Source: Streptomyces sp. NBC_00459 | GTDB lineage: Bacteria > Actinomycetota > Actinomycetes > Streptomycetales > Streptomycetaceae | DNA: 64,000 nucleotides | Assembly: GCF_036013955.1 (NCBI RefSeq) | Contig: NZ_CP107903.1 | Location: 3,968,001 to 4,032,000 of the forward strand | Direction of reading: 5' to 3' | Shown here: positions 42,964 through 51,588 of the stretch, piece after piece | Position numbering within the stretch: the first letter of the stretch is position 1 | How the letters are laid out: the number at the start of each line of letters is the position of its first letter | The notes under the pieces: generated by a model | Told to the model about the DNA's origin: nothing | The model's database searches: none | What the model saw: only the letters and a program-made list of their open reading frames with translations | Position numbers and translations under genes: made by a program

Positions 42964-44157
42964 TCAGCGCAGCGACGGATGCGCCTCGTCGCTCACGGTC
43001 CACAGCTCCGGATCCATGTTCTCTCTCTGGATGCCGATGAGGGTCAGACTCGCCGATGCCGCGAGAGCCAGGATTCCCGCAGCCGCGCCAAGTGCCAGGC
43101 CCAGCGCGTGCGGTACGAGACCGAGCAGATAGGGAACCGCCGTGAGGGCCGCGGCCGCCGCGATGAGCAGGGCGCGGGTGTGCGCCTTCGGGAGGAACCG
43201 GGAGGGGTGGGGAAGCGGCTCGGCGGCAGGCCCGCTGCCGGTCTCGCACACCGGCGCCGCCCCGCCGCGCAGCCAGTGCTCGCAGTCCTGTTGTCCGGTC
43301 CGGCCCCAGACCACGTGGCCGGTGTCGGACACGAAGGCGGCGGAAACCCCGCGTGTCTTGTCCGTGGCCGCGATGTCCTTCCATCGCCTGGGCCAGCACA
43401 GCCAGCCGGAGTGACCGGGCAACTGGGCAGCGGCGTAGGACAGATGCTTGTCCCCGATCATCACGCGGAAATTGTCGCCGGAGTACATGGGCTGGAGTCG
43501 GATGACCCTTTGCCCGCCAGGATCTCCGCCGGTGTCGCCGTCGGAATCGCCGCCGAGATCTCCCTCGGGCACCAGATCGACCCAGTACGAGTTGGTGGTC
43601 GTGATGTCGCCGACACCGGTTCCGGCGGGCGCCCGATAATCCTGCCTGACCGCCGTGGCGAACTGGACACGGACCGCATGCACGCTGCCCGAGGCGGCAT
43701 CCTCCATGAGCATCCGCTGACCGGCACCGAGCTGCGTCTTGAGCAGACCGATGGCGTACAGGGACATCACGACAGCGAAGAGCAGGGTGATCCCGCACCA
43801 CGCACTGCCGATGACCGAGCCGCCCGTGCCGGCGGCAGCGCGAGCTGCGGCGTACGGCGCCCAGATGGTGAGGTAGACCGCGGCGATGTACCCCCAGTCG
43901 CGGCGCACCGCCCCCAGCGTGGTGGGTATCCCCTCCCGATGAGCAGAGGGGAGCGGTATCCGTTCCACCGGCGGCGCCGCTCGGACAGCCAGCACCCAAC
44001 CGCCGACAAGCAGGGCCGCCAAGGCCAACGGAACCAGAACGTCCAGCCGTGGAGCCTCCGCGTCGTACCGCACGATCGTCATGCCCAACCCGCCGGCCAA
44101 GCACGCCAGCGCTGCCCCACCGAGAATTTTGGCAAGCAGAGTAGAACGATTCCGCAT
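42964..44157 (-). CDS. Membrane protein of unknown function
   Basis: A 397-residue protein from ATG 44157 (AGGGGGG before it). Four hydrophobic segments lie in the first 130 residues, a soluble Gly/Asp-rich domain of about 190 residues follows (GGDSDGDTGGDPGG, SWLCWPRRW-like stretch), and two more segments close the chain. No family is recognised. The soluble domain has three Cys and many aromatic residues. It converges with the winged-helix gene and is divergent from the pentapeptide gene. Confidence 0.7.
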   Translation of the reverse strand: MRNRSTLLAKILGGAALACLAGGLGMTIVRYDAEAPRLDVLVPLALAALLVGGWVLAVRAAPPVERIPLPSAHREGIPTTLGAVRRDWGYIAAVYLTIWAPYAAARAAAGTGGSVIGSAWCGITLLFAVVMSLYAIGLLKTQLGAGQRMLMEDAASGSVHAVRVQFATAVRQDYRAPAGTGVGDITTTNSYWVDLVPEGDLGGDSDGDTGGDPGGQRVIRLQPMYSGDNFRVMIGDKHLSYAAAQLPGHSGWLCWPRRWKDIAATDKTRGVSAAFVSDTGHVVWGRTGQQDCEHWLRGGAAPVCETGSGPAAEPLPHPSRFLPKAHTRALLIAAAAALTAVPYLLGLVPHALGLALGAAAGILALAASASLTLIGIQRENMDPELWTVSDEAHPSLR

Positions 44158-44403
44158 CCGGCCCCCCTGACCGTGGCGTGAACATGCCGTGCTGGAGGGG
44201 GAGATTACGCGAAGAGATCCGTTGGCGGAAGCACGGTCCGCGTGTCCGGCCAGCCGCGAAAATCGCTGTCCTATTGTCAGAACGCGGTGATAGAGAGGCC
44301 ATGTACGCGAGGCGCTGGTGGCCCGGTAGCCGTAGAAGCGGGACGAACGAGCAGGACGAACGAGCAGAACGCAACGCCAGAACGTCACAGGAGCCCACGC
44401 ACG

Positions 44404-45246
44404 TTGTCCCAGGAACGCGAACACCCGGATCACCGCGCTGCCGATCTCGGCCTGCGCGCCGACTGCGGCAACTGCTTCGGGCTGTGCTGTGTCGCACTGC
44501 CGTTCGCGGCCTCGGCGGACTTCGCGACCGACAAGGACGCCGGGCAGCCCTGCACGAACCTGCGAGCCGACTTCCGCTGCGGCATCCACACACAGCTCCG
44601 GCAGCGGGGCTTTTCGGGATGCACCGTCTTCGACTGCTTCGGCGCGGGGCAGAAGGTCTCCCAGGTCACCTTCGGCGGGCAGGACTGGCGGCAGGCCCCG
44701 GGCACGGCCCGGCAGATGTTCGACGTGTTTCCCGTCATGCGACAGCTCCACGAACTCCTCTGGTACCTGGCCGAGGCACTCACACTGCCGCCCGCCCGCC
44801 CCATCCACGGCGAACTGCGCCGCGCCCTCGGAAAGACCGAACACCTCACCGGCGGCAGCGCCCAGGATCTCGCCGAACTGGACATGGCGGCACACCGGGG
44901 CGACGTCAACGCTCTGCTGCTGCGTGCGAGCGAACTCGTACGGGCCAAGGTCACGGGCCGCAGGAAGGACAAGAAGGACCGGCGGGGAGCCGATCTCATC
45001 GGCGCCGACCTCAAGGCCGCCGACCTTCGGGGCGCCAACCTCCGCGGCGCCTACCTCATCGCCGCCGATCTCAAGGGCGCCGACCTGAGAACGGCCGACC
45101 TGATCGGCGCCGACCTGCGGGACGCCGACCTGAGCGGTGCGGACCTCACCGACAGCATCTTCCTCACCCAGTCCCAACTCGACGCGGCCAAGGGCGACCC
45201 CGCCACGAAACTGCCGCCGGCCCTCACCCGCCCCGCGCACTGGTAG
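44404..45246 (+). CDS. Pentapeptide-repeat protein with N-terminal Cys cluster
   Basis: A 280-residue protein; TTG 44404 is preceded by AGGAG at ten bases, and earlier ATG/GTG codons are out of the conserved part. The N-terminal domain has a Cys cluster DCGNCFGLCC plus several further cysteines (ADFRCGIH, GFSGCTVFDCFGAG), suggesting metal or disulfide binding. The C-terminal part is a run of pentapeptides of the type A(D/N)LxG, from GADLIGADLKAADLRG onwards, about eleven copies. Such repeats form a right-handed beta-helix. The joining of the two domains suggests a metal- or redox-controlled scaffold; DNA mimicry as in Qnr-like proteins is possible but not shown. Confidence 0.8.
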   Translation: MSQEREHPDHRAADLGLRADCGNCFGLCCVALPFAASADFATDKDAGQPCTNLRADFRCGIHTQLRQRGFSGCTVFDCFGAGQKVSQVTFGGQDWRQAPGTARQMFDVFPVMRQLHELLWYLAEALTLPPARPIHGELRRALGKTEHLTGGSAQDLAELDMAAHRGDVNALLLRASELVRAKVTGRRKDKKDRRGADLIGADLKAADLRGANLRGAYLIAADLKGADLRTADLIGADLRDADLSGADLTDSIFLTQSQLDAAKGDPATKLPPALTRPAHW

Positions 45247-45250
45247 CCCC

Positions 45251-45649
45251 TTGGCGACGACCACGTACGAATGGCGCGGCGACTTCGACAACGCCTACCT
45301 CAACTCGCTGCACGCCGAGGGCTTCGGCGGTCGGCCGGGAACCACCGACTGGCGCACACGGCTGCGACGTCACAGCCTCGGCTGGGTCTGTGCCCGGGAC
45401 GGCGGCTCCCTCGTCGGATTCGTCAACGTCGCCTGGGACGGCGGAGTTCACGCCTTCGTCCTGGACACGGTCGTGGCCCGGAGCCACCGGTCCCAGGGGA
45501 TCGGCGCCATGCTGATCGCCACCGCCGCACAGCACGCCCGTGCCGCCGACTGCGAGTGGCTGCACGTGGACTTCGAGGAACACCTGCGTTCCTTCTACTT
45601 CGAGGCCTGCGGTTTCCGGCCCACAGACGCAGGTCTGATCCCCCTGTAG
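45251..45649 (+). CDS. GNAT family N-acetyltransferase
   Basis: A 132-residue acetyltransferase. TTG 45251 is the most reasonable start, as the conserved region begins at TYEWRGDFDNAYLNSLHAEG; the start is uncertain because no good SD is seen. The acetyl-CoA loop reads VVARSHRSQGIGAMLIATAA, and the C-terminal part HLRSFYFEACGFRPTDAG is typical. It begins five bases after the pentapeptide gene stop, so the two are probably co-transcribed. Confidence 0.8.
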   Translation: MATTTYEWRGDFDNAYLNSLHAEGFGGRPGTTDWRTRLRRHSLGWVCARDGGSLVGFVNVAWDGGVHAFVLDTVVARSHRSQGIGAMLIATAAQHARAADCEWLHVDFEEHLRSFYFEACGFRPTDAGLIPL

Positions 45650-45697
45650 ACGACTCGGGTCGGGCGACTACTCGCAGGCGCCCGCCCATCCTCCGCG

Positions 45698-46255
45698 CTA
45701 CCCGAGCTGCGCCCTCCTCCGCCACTCCACTTCCTCGGCGGTCATCGGGCCGTGGACGCTGTACACGTCGCCGACCCGCAGATTGTCGGGCGTTCGGTGC
45801 TCGCCGTAGGTCCCTATGACGGTGACGGCCACCCTGGAACCGGGCTGCCAGAACGTACGGAAACACGGCCCGAGCGTCGGGATTTCGGGGATCTCCAGCA
45901 GGGGGACGCCGCGCCGCGCCAGCAGACGCCGCAGCTTCTCGAACCGAAGCCTGGGAGTGAACCGCCCGTACCGGGCACGAAGTGCGTCGTGGACGTCGGT
46001 GCGGTTCCGGTGCGCGAGCCGGTGCACCTGCAGGGTGAAGTGGTGGCCCGACCAGGGGTGGTCGGTGGAGGCGCGGTCCCAGAAGAACTCGACGAAGCCG
46101 TAGCCGAGACACATGCTCTGGTCGCTGAAGTGGTCCTCGGCGAAGTCCGGCCCCAGGGTCTCGGCGACGCGCCCGGGAGAATCCGCAGGGCCCGCGCCGA
46201 GCACGGTGCCGGTGGTGACGACGTCCACGTAGAACGCCAGGGAATGCGGGGTCAA
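45698..46255 (-). CDS. Hypothetical protein
   Basis: A 185-residue protein with TTG start 46255 preceded by GAGGA at seven bases. It opens TPHSLAFYVDVVTTGTVLG, contains FSDQSMCLGYGFVEFFWDRA, HHFTLQVHRLAHRN, a basic middle and ends EEVEWRRRAQLG. The pattern of aromatic strands followed by a basic helical section is of no recognised family. No signal peptide or membrane segment. Converges with the GNAT gene. Confidence 0.65.
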   Translation of the reverse strand: MTPHSLAFYVDVVTTGTVLGAGPADSPGRVAETLGPDFAEDHFSDQSMCLGYGFVEFFWDRASTDHPWSGHHFTLQVHRLAHRNRTDVHDALRARYGRFTPRLRFEKLRRLLARRGVPLLEIPEIPTLGPCFRTFWQPGSRVAVTVIGTYGEHRTPDNLRVGDVYSVHGPMTAEEVEWRRRAQLG

Positions 46256-46361
46256 GGTCTGATCCTCGATCCGGTGTGGTCCAGCATGGCGTGGGGCACG
46301 TCCCCAACGGGGTGTGCACCACCCCGGCCGCTGCACCAACTCCGGTGCCTCCGGCGCGAGT

Positions 46362-46901
46362 TCACTCGGACTGCGTGACCGGGGACCGCATACCGAGCCA
46401 CTGCTCGGCGTCCCAGGCCTCGAACCGCTCCACCTCGGTGAACCCCAGCTTCGCCGCGACACGCATCGAGCCGACGTTGGCGGTCTGGGTGGTGAGCACC
46501 ACCGGCTCACCGGGAAGCGCGTCGGCGAGCCAGTCGAGCGCCGCCGCGCACGCCTCGGCTGCGTACCCGGATCCCCACACCCCCGGCAGGAACAGATAGC
46601 CGAGATCGGCCTTCCCCGCGGCAGCCGGGCGGCTGTGCCCGGTTGCCCTCCTGAGCAGGATCTGGCCGATCATCGCCCCGTCGAGATCGACGACGAAGCT
46701 CCCGGGCCAGCGCTCGGGCGTCCCGGGCATCTCGCGTTCGAGCTCGTCACGCTGCCGGGGGCCACCGAGGTAGGTGTGCACCTCCGGCGAGGCGAGCAGC
46801 TCGACGAACGTCGGACGGTCCCGGGGCTCGGACTCACGGAGCACGAGCCTCTCGGTCCTGATCGGGGTGGGCGGCCAGGCGACGGGTCCGAGATCGGTCA
46901 T
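46362..46901 (-). CDS. GNAT family N-acetyltransferase
   Basis: A 179-residue acetyltransferase. Opening RTERLVLRESEPRDRPTFVE, acetyl-CoA loop PGVWGSGYAAEACAAALDWL and the segment ANVGSMRVAAKLGFTEVERF are diagnostic of the RimJ/RimL-like branch. It follows the SDR gene on the same strand by about 40 bases. Substrate unknown. Confidence 0.85.
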   Translation of the reverse strand: MTDLGPVAWPPTPIRTERLVLRESEPRDRPTFVELLASPEVHTYLGGPRQRDELEREMPGTPERWPGSFVVDLDGAMIGQILLRRATGHSRPAAAGKADLGYLFLPGVWGSGYAAEACAAALDWLADALPGEPVVLTTQTANVGSMRVAAKLGFTEVERFEAWDAEQWLGMRSPVTQSE

Positions 46902-46942
46902 ACCGGCCAGCCAATCAGCAGGCCGGGCAGCGATCAAGTCTC

Positions 46943-47764
46943 TTACCCAAGGCCCCCGTTGCTCTTCAGCAGCTGCCCGTTGACCCACTGCCCCTCCGCC
47001 GAGCACAGGAAGTCGACGAGGTGGGCCGTGTCCTGCGGGGTGCCCAGGCGGGCCAGCGGGGTGTGGCGGACGGTGTTCGCCCGGTCCTCGTCGGACATCC
47101 AACCGGTGTCCACCGGGCCGGGGTTGATGACATTGGCGGTCACCCCGAGGTGTGAGAGTTCGTGGGCCGCCGCCAGAGTGATGCGGTCCAGCGCCCCCTT
47201 GCTCGCTCCGTACGGCAGGTTGCCCACCGTGTGGTCGCTGGTGAGGGCGATGATCCGGCCGGTTCCCGGGATCGCCGTGAAGCGGCGGCCGAACTCCCGG
47301 ATCAGCAGCCAGGTCGCGCGTGCGTTGACGGCGAAGTGGCGGTCGAAGCTCTCCAGGGTCGTGTCGAGCAGGCCCGAGTCGACCGACTCGCAGTGGCACA
47401 TCACCAGGGCGGTGGCACCGGCACTCGCACCGGCACCGGCCATCCGGCGCCCGGCCTCGTCGAAGACGTGGGCCGGGGTGTCCGGGTCGGCGAGGTCCGC
47501 CTCGATCGCCGTGCTCGCGGCGCCCAGCTCGGCCAGGGACCGGGTGATCGCCTCGGTCGCGCCGGACTCGATCCCCCAGGACATGCGTGTGTCGTAGGGC
47601 GTCCAGTAGGTGAAGGCGATGTCCCAGCCCGACGCCGCCAGCCTGCGGGCGATCCCGGCACCGATCCCGACGGTGCGGCCCACTCCGGTGACCAGGGCGA
47701 GCGGGCGGGTGGTGGGAGGGGCCGGAGTGTGGTCGGGGCGGGGCTCATCGGCAGGCGTCGTCAC
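46943..47764 (-). CDS. Short-chain dehydrogenase/reductase (SDR)
   Basis: A 273-residue NAD(P)-dependent oxidoreductase. Residues about 20-45 carry the cofactor motif LALVTGVGRTVGIGAGIARR. The catalytic Ser and YxxxK are seen as IIALTSDHTVGNLPYGASKG (Tyr and Lys four apart). The loop ADLADPDTPAHVFDEAG binds the adenine ring. A variant ALVMCHCESVDS stands where NNAG is usual, so the structural Asn is lost. The C-terminus NGQLLKSNGGLG is typical. Substrate not known. Confidence 0.85.
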   Translation of the reverse strand: MTTPADEPRPDHTPAPPTTRPLALVTGVGRTVGIGAGIARRLAASGWDIAFTYWTPYDTRMSWGIESGATEAITRSLAELGAASTAIEADLADPDTPAHVFDEAGRRMAGAGASAGATALVMCHCESVDSGLLDTTLESFDRHFAVNARATWLLIREFGRRFTAIPGTGRIIALTSDHTVGNLPYGASKGALDRITLAAAHELSHLGVTANVINPGPVDTGWMSDEDRANTVRHTPLARLGTPQDTAHLVDFLCSAEGQWVNGQLLKSNGGLG

Positions 47765-47948
47765 GGTTCGGGATCGTCCATGACGGTCGCCGGCTCAGCA
47801 ACCGCTTTTTCCCGTGGTCGAAGCCGATCGTGGTCGAAGTCGGCCGTGGTCGCCGGGAGCCATGAGTCCCCGGCCCCTGCCCCCGGCCACCGGGCGCCAT
47901 CCGCCATCTGTCGGCCCCCGGCCACCGGCCCCCGACCCCCAGGACTCC

Positions 47949-48719
47949 TCAGCTCGCCGGCCGCCGAATCCGATCCCCGTAGTGCCGCTCCAGACCCAGG
48001 TTCCCCTCGAACCCTCCGGGCACGTTCGCCGACACGTACACCGGCGGACGCTCGCCCGCCGCGATCAGCAGCGCCGCCGTCTCCGCCACCGCCATCTGCA
48101 CCAGCATCACGCCGGTCAGCGTCGACAGGGCGCACACCGCGCCCCCGCCCGGCAGCTCCAGCAGGGCGTCGCCCGTGGGGGCCGCGTTGTCCAGCACCAC
48201 GTCCGCGATGTCGGCCAGCTTCTTGCCGCTGGTGTGGCCCGCCGGGACCGTGCGGGTGTGGGTGAGGGAGGTGATCGCGAGGATCCTGTGGCCGCGCTCC
48301 TTCGCCCGGAGGGCCATCTCGACGATGACGTTGTTGACACCCGAGTTGGAGATGATCACGAACAGGTCGGAGGGGTGCGGCGAGGCGAGGTCGTACAGAC
48401 GCTCGGCGATGCCCGGCTTGCGTTCCAGGAGCGGGTCGTCGAGGGCGCTGGGGTCGTCACCGCCGTAGAGGACGAGGTCGGCCATGCTGAGGCGGTTGGT
48501 GGGGACGAGGCCGCCGGCCCGGCCCGCCAGTTCCAGGACGAGGGCCTGGGAGTGGCCCGTACCGAAGGCCTGGATCACACCGTCCGCGCGGATGCAGTCC
48601 GCGATCAGGGCGGCGGCGCGGGTCACCGACTCCTGGACCGCCTCCGACCCGGTGATGCGGTCGAGAACGGCCCGGCTCTCGCGCGCGAACCCCTGCGCAC
48701 TGACGGACTCGACGGACAC
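47949..48719 (-). CDS. SIS-domain sugar isomerase-type protein
   Basis: A 256-residue protein; GTG 48719 has GGGGAG at six bases. The SIS phosphosugar fold is visible as VIQAFGTGHSQALVLELAGR and LFVIISNSGVNNVIVEMALR. Members isomerise or hydrolyse phosphosugars (for example aminosugar phosphates) in the cytoplasm. It is divergent from the RpiR regulator, and its promoter carries the shared 15-bp motif. The sugar kinase 14 kb away would provide its phosphorylated substrate. Confidence 0.88.
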   Translation of the reverse strand: MSVESVSAQGFARESRAVLDRITGSEAVQESVTRAAALIADCIRADGVIQAFGTGHSQALVLELAGRAGGLVPTNRLSMADLVLYGGDDPSALDDPLLERKPGIAERLYDLASPHPSDLFVIISNSGVNNVIVEMALRAKERGHRILAITSLTHTRTVPAGHTSGKKLADIADVVLDNAAPTGDALLELPGGGAVCALSTLTGVMLVQMAVAETAALLIAAGERPPVYVSANVPGGFEGNLGLERHYGDRIRRPAS

Positions 48720-48733
48720 TCGACACTCCCCAC

Positions 48734-48748
48734 CGGTGGATTGAACCA
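48734..48748. promoter_or_regulatory. RpiR-regulon motif, SIS promoter
   Basis: CGGTGGATTGAACCA matches the 15-bp motif TGGTGAATTGAACCA at 13 of 15 positions. It lies 15 bases upstream of the SIS start codon, close to its SD. Confidence 0.55.
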
Positions 48749-48970
48749 CCCACTCTACCTCAATCGGTGAATCAATAAATCACAGTGTACGGGCTGCGGG
48801 CAACGCGCCACGAGCAAAGCCCGCACGGGCGGCGCCCGCTCCCGCCCACCGTCGGCCCGACCTGGTCCTGGAATTCAAACTGCTCTATAGCCGGTGGCTG
48901 ATACATTCGTCCCTGCCATCAGTGCAGCCAGCCGCACAGTCGTACAGCGCCGAGGAGATCGGTTAACCCC

Positions 48971-49882
48971 ATGGAACGGACCGGCTCCGGCAACGGGATG
49001 CCCTCGACCGACGTCACCACCCTCATCCGTACGGAGCTGCCGCGCCTCGCCGGCTCCCTGCGGAAGGTGGGTGAGCTGATCCTTGAGGACCCCGCCGCCG
49101 TCACCCACTGCTCCGCCGCCGAGCTGGGCCGCCGCACCGGCACCTCCCAGGCCACGGTCACCCGGTTCTGCCGTGCCATCGGCCTCGACTCCTACCAGCA
49201 TCTCCTCATCGAGCTGGCCCAGGAGCGCGGTCGCGGCGAGGTCTCCGACTGGGGCACCGCCGAGATCGGGCCGGACATCTCCCCCGACGACAGCCTGGAG
49301 CGGGTCGTCCAGGTCGTCGGCAGCGCAGATCTCCGCGCCATCCAGCAGACCATCGACCGTATCGACCTCGACTCCATCGAGCGCGCCGGCCAGGCCGCCG
49401 CCCGCGCCCGCCGCATCGACGTGTACGGCGTCGGCGGCAGCGGAGCCGTCGCCCAGGAGACCGAGACGCGGCTCTTCCGCATCGGCTGCGCGGTGCGCGG
49501 CTGGACCGAGGTGCACGCCGCCCTGACCTCGGCCGCCCTCCTCACCCCCGCCGACGTCGCCATCGGCATCTCGCACTCCGGCTCCACCCGCGAGACCATC
49601 GAACCCTTCGAACTGGCCAAACAGCGCGGCGCGACCACCGTGGCCATCACCGCCGACCCGAAGTCCCCGCTGGCCCGCGCGGCCGACGTACGGCTCATCT
49701 CCTCCTCCTCGGAGACCAGTTTCCGCACCGAGAGCATCGGCGCCCGCCACTCCGTGCTCGTCCTCATCGACTGCCTGTACGTCCGCGTCGCCCAGCTCTC
49801 CTACCAGCGCGCCAGCGCCTCCCTCGCCCTCACCGACCACATCGCCAGGGAGCACGCGGTGAAGTCCCGCCGCACACGCTGA
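48971..49882 (+). CDS. MurR/RpiR family transcriptional regulator
   Basis: A 303-residue regulator. The N-terminal HTH_6 domain reads LPRLAGSLRKVGELILEDPA and LGRRTGTSQATVTRFCRAIG. The SIS ligand domain follows (DVYGVGGSGAVAQETETRLF, VAIGISHSGSTRETIEPFEL). RpiR regulators sense phosphosugars. ATG 48971 is listed, but the ATG at 48998 lies closer to the usual family start and cannot be excluded. It is divergent from the SIS gene and precedes the ABC importer; its sites are probably the 15-bp motifs at 48734, 49971, 50161 and 62779. Confidence 0.9.
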   Translation: MERTGSGNGMPSTDVTTLIRTELPRLAGSLRKVGELILEDPAAVTHCSAAELGRRTGTSQATVTRFCRAIGLDSYQHLLIELAQERGRGEVSDWGTAEIGPDISPDDSLERVVQVVGSADLRAIQQTIDRIDLDSIERAGQAAARARRIDVYGVGGSGAVAQETETRLFRIGCAVRGWTEVHAALTSAALLTPADVAIGISHSGSTRETIEPFELAKQRGATTVAITADPKSPLARAADVRLISSSSETSFRTESIGARHSVLVLIDCLYVRVAQLSYQRASASLALTDHIAREHAVKSRRTR

Positions 49883-49903
49883 GCAGTCGTACGACGCCAT
49901 AAG

Positions 49904-49939
49904 AGCCGCCTCGGGTGATTTTGCCCCGAGGCGGCTTTT
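49904..49939 (+). terminator. Rho-independent terminator of the RpiR gene
   Basis: A 12-base stem (AGCCGCCTCGGG with CCCGAGGCGGCT, 49904-49915 with 49925-49936) is followed by TTTTG. It starts 21 bases after the stop codon, so the importer has its own promoter. Confidence 0.85.
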
Positions 49940-49970
49940 GCATGGATGAACCACCAAGGAAACTTGAAGA

Positions 49971-49985
49971 TGGTTGTTTGAACCA
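49971..49985. promoter_or_regulatory. RpiR-regulon motif, importer promoter (distal)
   Basis: TGGTTGTTTGAACCA agrees with the motif TGGTGAATTGAACCA at 12 of 15 positions and is itself palindromic at the ends. A weaker TGGATGAACCA site precedes it at 49943-49953. It lies 225 bases before the binding-protein start codon. Confidence 0.6.
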
Positions 49986-50160
49986 TCCAAGCGGTGCCAC
50001 GATGGGCGTCCGCGTCTTCCCCGGGCATCGCTCGTCCCACCCGGACCACGAACACCACCCGCGAAGCGGTCGCCGTCGGTTCCGGAACCTAAAAGCAACA
50101 CGGCACCCCATTGACCTCCGATGAATTCTGGTCCACATTTTCATCAGCCGGAGTCAAAGT

Positions 50161-50175
50161 TGGTGAATTGAACCA
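50161..50175. promoter_or_regulatory. RpiR-regulon motif, importer promoter (proximal)
   Basis: TGGTGAATTGAACCA is the best-conserved copy and ends 35 bases before the binding-protein start. Its position next to the expected transcription start fits a repressor site. Apart from these motifs the 326-base gap from 49883 holds the terminator only and no gene. Confidence 0.65.
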
Positions 50176-50209
50176 GCACCCAGCATCCGCGTCCAGGAGG
50201 GCAGCAGCA

Positions 50210-51586
50210 ATGCGCGCAAGAAGACTGACCGGGTCCCTGTCCTGTCTCGTCGTACTGACGTTGACGGCCGCCGGATGCGGCCTCTCCGGAGGCTCCGACG
50301 ACAGCGGCGGCGCCACCGCCGGTGGCTGCTCGGTCGACAAGGGCAACGTCGGGTCGGGGAAGCTGACCGGCGACGTCAAGGGCACGATCACCTTCCAGAC
50401 CACCAACCTGAAGAAAGACTTCGGCGACTTCTTCAACGGGGTGATCGCCGACTTCCAGAAGGCCCACCCCGGCACCAAGGTCAAGTGGATCGACGACCCC
50501 GGCGACAACACCTTCACCAGCCGGACCGTCGCCGACGCCCAGGCCTGCACGATGGCCGACGTCATCAACGTCAACGCGCCGACGGCGACCGCCCTCACCA
50601 AGGCCGGCTACCTGCTCGACATCGGCACCAAGGACCCGGACTCGTCCAAGCCCTTCGTCCCGTCGTTCTGGAAGACCGCCACCTTCGCGGACGCCTCCGG
50701 CAAGTCGATCCACACCACGCTGCCCTGGTACACCGGCGGCGTCCTGCTGACGTACAACAAGGACCTGCTGGAGAAGGCCGGCATCGACCCGGCCAAGCCT
50801 CCGACGAGCATCTTCGGGCTCTTCGCCGACTACGAGAAGGTCGCCAAGGCCTCCGACGGCAAGTACTTCGCGACGATGGCCAACCCGATCTGGCGCATCC
50901 CGGCCGACTTCGACCAGATGGGCATCAAGGTCCTCTCCAACGACGGCAAGTCCGCCGTCTTCGGCGACGACCCGCGCACCACCCAGTGGGTGGAGTGGAT
51001 GGCGAAGCTGTACAAGGAGGGCGCGATGCCGAAGGACTCGCTGTCCTCCAGCAACGACCCGTCCACGCTCTACAGCCAGGGCAAGGTGGCCTACGGTTCG
51101 ACGAACCCGAGCTTCGTGCGGTTCGTCAAGCAGAACAGCCCGTCGGTCTACGCCAGGACGGCCGTCGGCCAGCAGCCCTACGACGCCCTCGGCGTCGCCT
51201 CCGCCGGCGCCCCGCAGTACATCTCGGTCGCCGCGACCAGCAAGCACGCGGCCACCGCGCTGTCGTTCGCGGAGTTCCTCACCAACGCCGAGAACCAGAC
51301 GGCCTGGTGCAAGGACCCGGCCGTGGTGATCTTCCCGACCACCACCGAGTCGCTGAACGACCCGTTCTTCCAGAACGTCACCGGCACCGACCCGTTCTCC
51401 CAGGCCCGCAAGCTCGTCGCCGACCAGCTCAAGACGGCCTCCACCAACCAGACCAACCTCTCCCCGGCCGTGCAGAACGCCATCGTGTCCCAGGTGCAGC
51501 TGGCCATGCAGGGCAAGAAGAGCGCGGCGGACGCCGTGAAGGACGCCCAGGAGAAGTCCAACGAGCTGCTGAAGCAGGGCAGCTGA
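50210..51586 (+). CDS. Extracellular sugar-binding lipoprotein
   Basis: A 458-residue binding protein. AGGAGG stands nine bases before ATG 50210. The lipoprotein signal ends in LTAAGC. The mature part has the MalE-like fold (TITFQTTNLKKDFGDFFNGV, NVNAPTATALTKAGYLLDIG, TTLPWYTGGVLLTYNKDLLE, QYISVAATSKHAATALSFAE). It should bind the sugar for the two permeases encoded downstream. The SIS, kinase and GH genes of the same putative regulon suggest a beta-linked or amino sugar, but the sequence does not fix it. Confidence 0.92.
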   Translation: MRARRLTGSLSCLVVLTLTAAGCGLSGGSDDSGGATAGGCSVDKGNVGSGKLTGDVKGTITFQTTNLKKDFGDFFNGVIADFQKAHPGTKVKWIDDPGDNTFTSRTVADAQACTMADVINVNAPTATALTKAGYLLDIGTKDPDSSKPFVPSFWKTATFADASGKSIHTTLPWYTGGVLLTYNKDLLEKAGIDPAKPPTSIFGLFADYEKVAKASDGKYFATMANPIWRIPADFDQMGIKVLSNDGKSAVFGDDPRTTQWVEWMAKLYKEGAMPKDSLSSSNDPSTLYSQGKVAYGSTNPSFVRFVKQNSPSVYARTAVGQQPYDALGVASAGAPQYISVAATSKHAATALSFAEFLTNAENQTAWCKDPAVVIFPTTTESLNDPFFQNVTGTDPFSQARKLVADQLKTASTNQTNLSPAVQNAIVSQVQLAMQGKKSAADAVKDAQEKSNELLKQGS

Positions 51587-51588
51587 CG

